Shown: positions 20,813-20,861 of the stretch, one piece after another | Position numbering within the stretch: position 1 is the first letter of the stretch | Layout: each line of letters starts with the position of its first letter | Source: a virus | Length of the DNA: 20,861 nt | IMG/VR virus record: IMGVR_UViG_3300042691_011296 | Span: 1 to 20,861 of that record | Direction: 5' to 3' (one strand) | Translations under genes and position numbers: made by a program | Notes under the pieces: model-generated | What the model was told of the DNA's origin: nothing | Seen by the model: only the letters and a program-made list of their open reading frames with translations | The model's database searches: none

Positions 20813-20861
20813 TAGAAAGTATAAAAGAAATTAGACCTGATTGATACCTGATACATTTAGA
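20809..20861 (+). other. Right edge: ATGA-coupled start that ends after 11 codons
   Basis: An ATG at 20809 overlaps the previous stop in the usual coupled way and reads MIESIKEIRPD before TGA at 20842-20844. This is too short to call a gene. It may be the 5' end of a gene broken by a frameshift, a sequencing error near the contig edge, or chance. The remaining bases show a small CCTGAT direct repeat (20836-20841 and 20847-20852). Confidence 0.3.

Overview
The window reads as part of a tailed-phage genome (or a prophage/metagenomic phage contig) that infects a member of the Bacteroidota. It is strongly A+T-rich. Start codons are preceded by A/T-rich leaders rather than Shine-Dalgarno sequences. 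Several promoters fit the Bacteroidota form TTTG-N20-TAnnTTTG. Many proteins belong to families typical of Bacteroidota phages: portal, DUF6712 connector, Dit-like and hub-like tail proteins, XkdF-type protease with an extra C-terminal domain, DUF6291, and small basic or Cys-rich proteins. The tape measure protein, tail tube and tail terminator point to a long-tailed (siphovirus-like) virion. Family names come from recognising the proteins by eye; no database search was run.

Layout. Bases 1-15324 are a rightward late (structural) block: end of a tail tube-like protein, terminator, small structural protein, portal, DUF6712 connector, tail terminator-like protein with a C-terminal extension, two tail fibre/adhesin genes, HK97 gp10-like protein, Dit-like protein, two hub/baseplate-like proteins, a 52-residue ORF, tape measure protein, XkdF-like prohead protease, and four small genes. 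A hairpin at 15430-15453 separates this block from a leftward block (17721 to 15507): three small early-type proteins, an AAA+ ATPase and an HNH endonuclease. Bases 17722-18025 have no gene and hold an iteron cluster that is a candidate replication origin or operator. A leftward DUF4338 (DruA-like) gene follows. Then come two rightward units, each starting at a Bacteroidota-type promoter and each carrying a structured RNA candidate. These flank a DUF6291 gene and lead to a zinc-ribbon/GIY-YIG nuclease and a small Cys-rich protein. Terminase and major capsid genes are not in the window.

Most interesting: (1) the leader at 19275-19390 folds into three hairpins; the 7-nt loop of the first is the exact reverse complement of the 7-nt loop of the last, which is terminator-like and ends against the next start codon, so this looks like a kissing-loop RNA switch or small RNA. 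(2) A second structured transcript (about 19878-20004) ends in a strong terminator whose loop is complementary over 9 nt to the start-codon region of both the GIY-YIG gene and the AAA+ ATPase gene. (3) A 10-T run sits at the domain boundary of the tail terminator-like gene; both other frames stop at once and the extension has no Met of its own. (4) A 16-bp repeat with a palindromic core recurs exactly three times at late gene junctions. (5) An iteron array with a 13-bp inverted repeat lies upstream of the ATPase operon.
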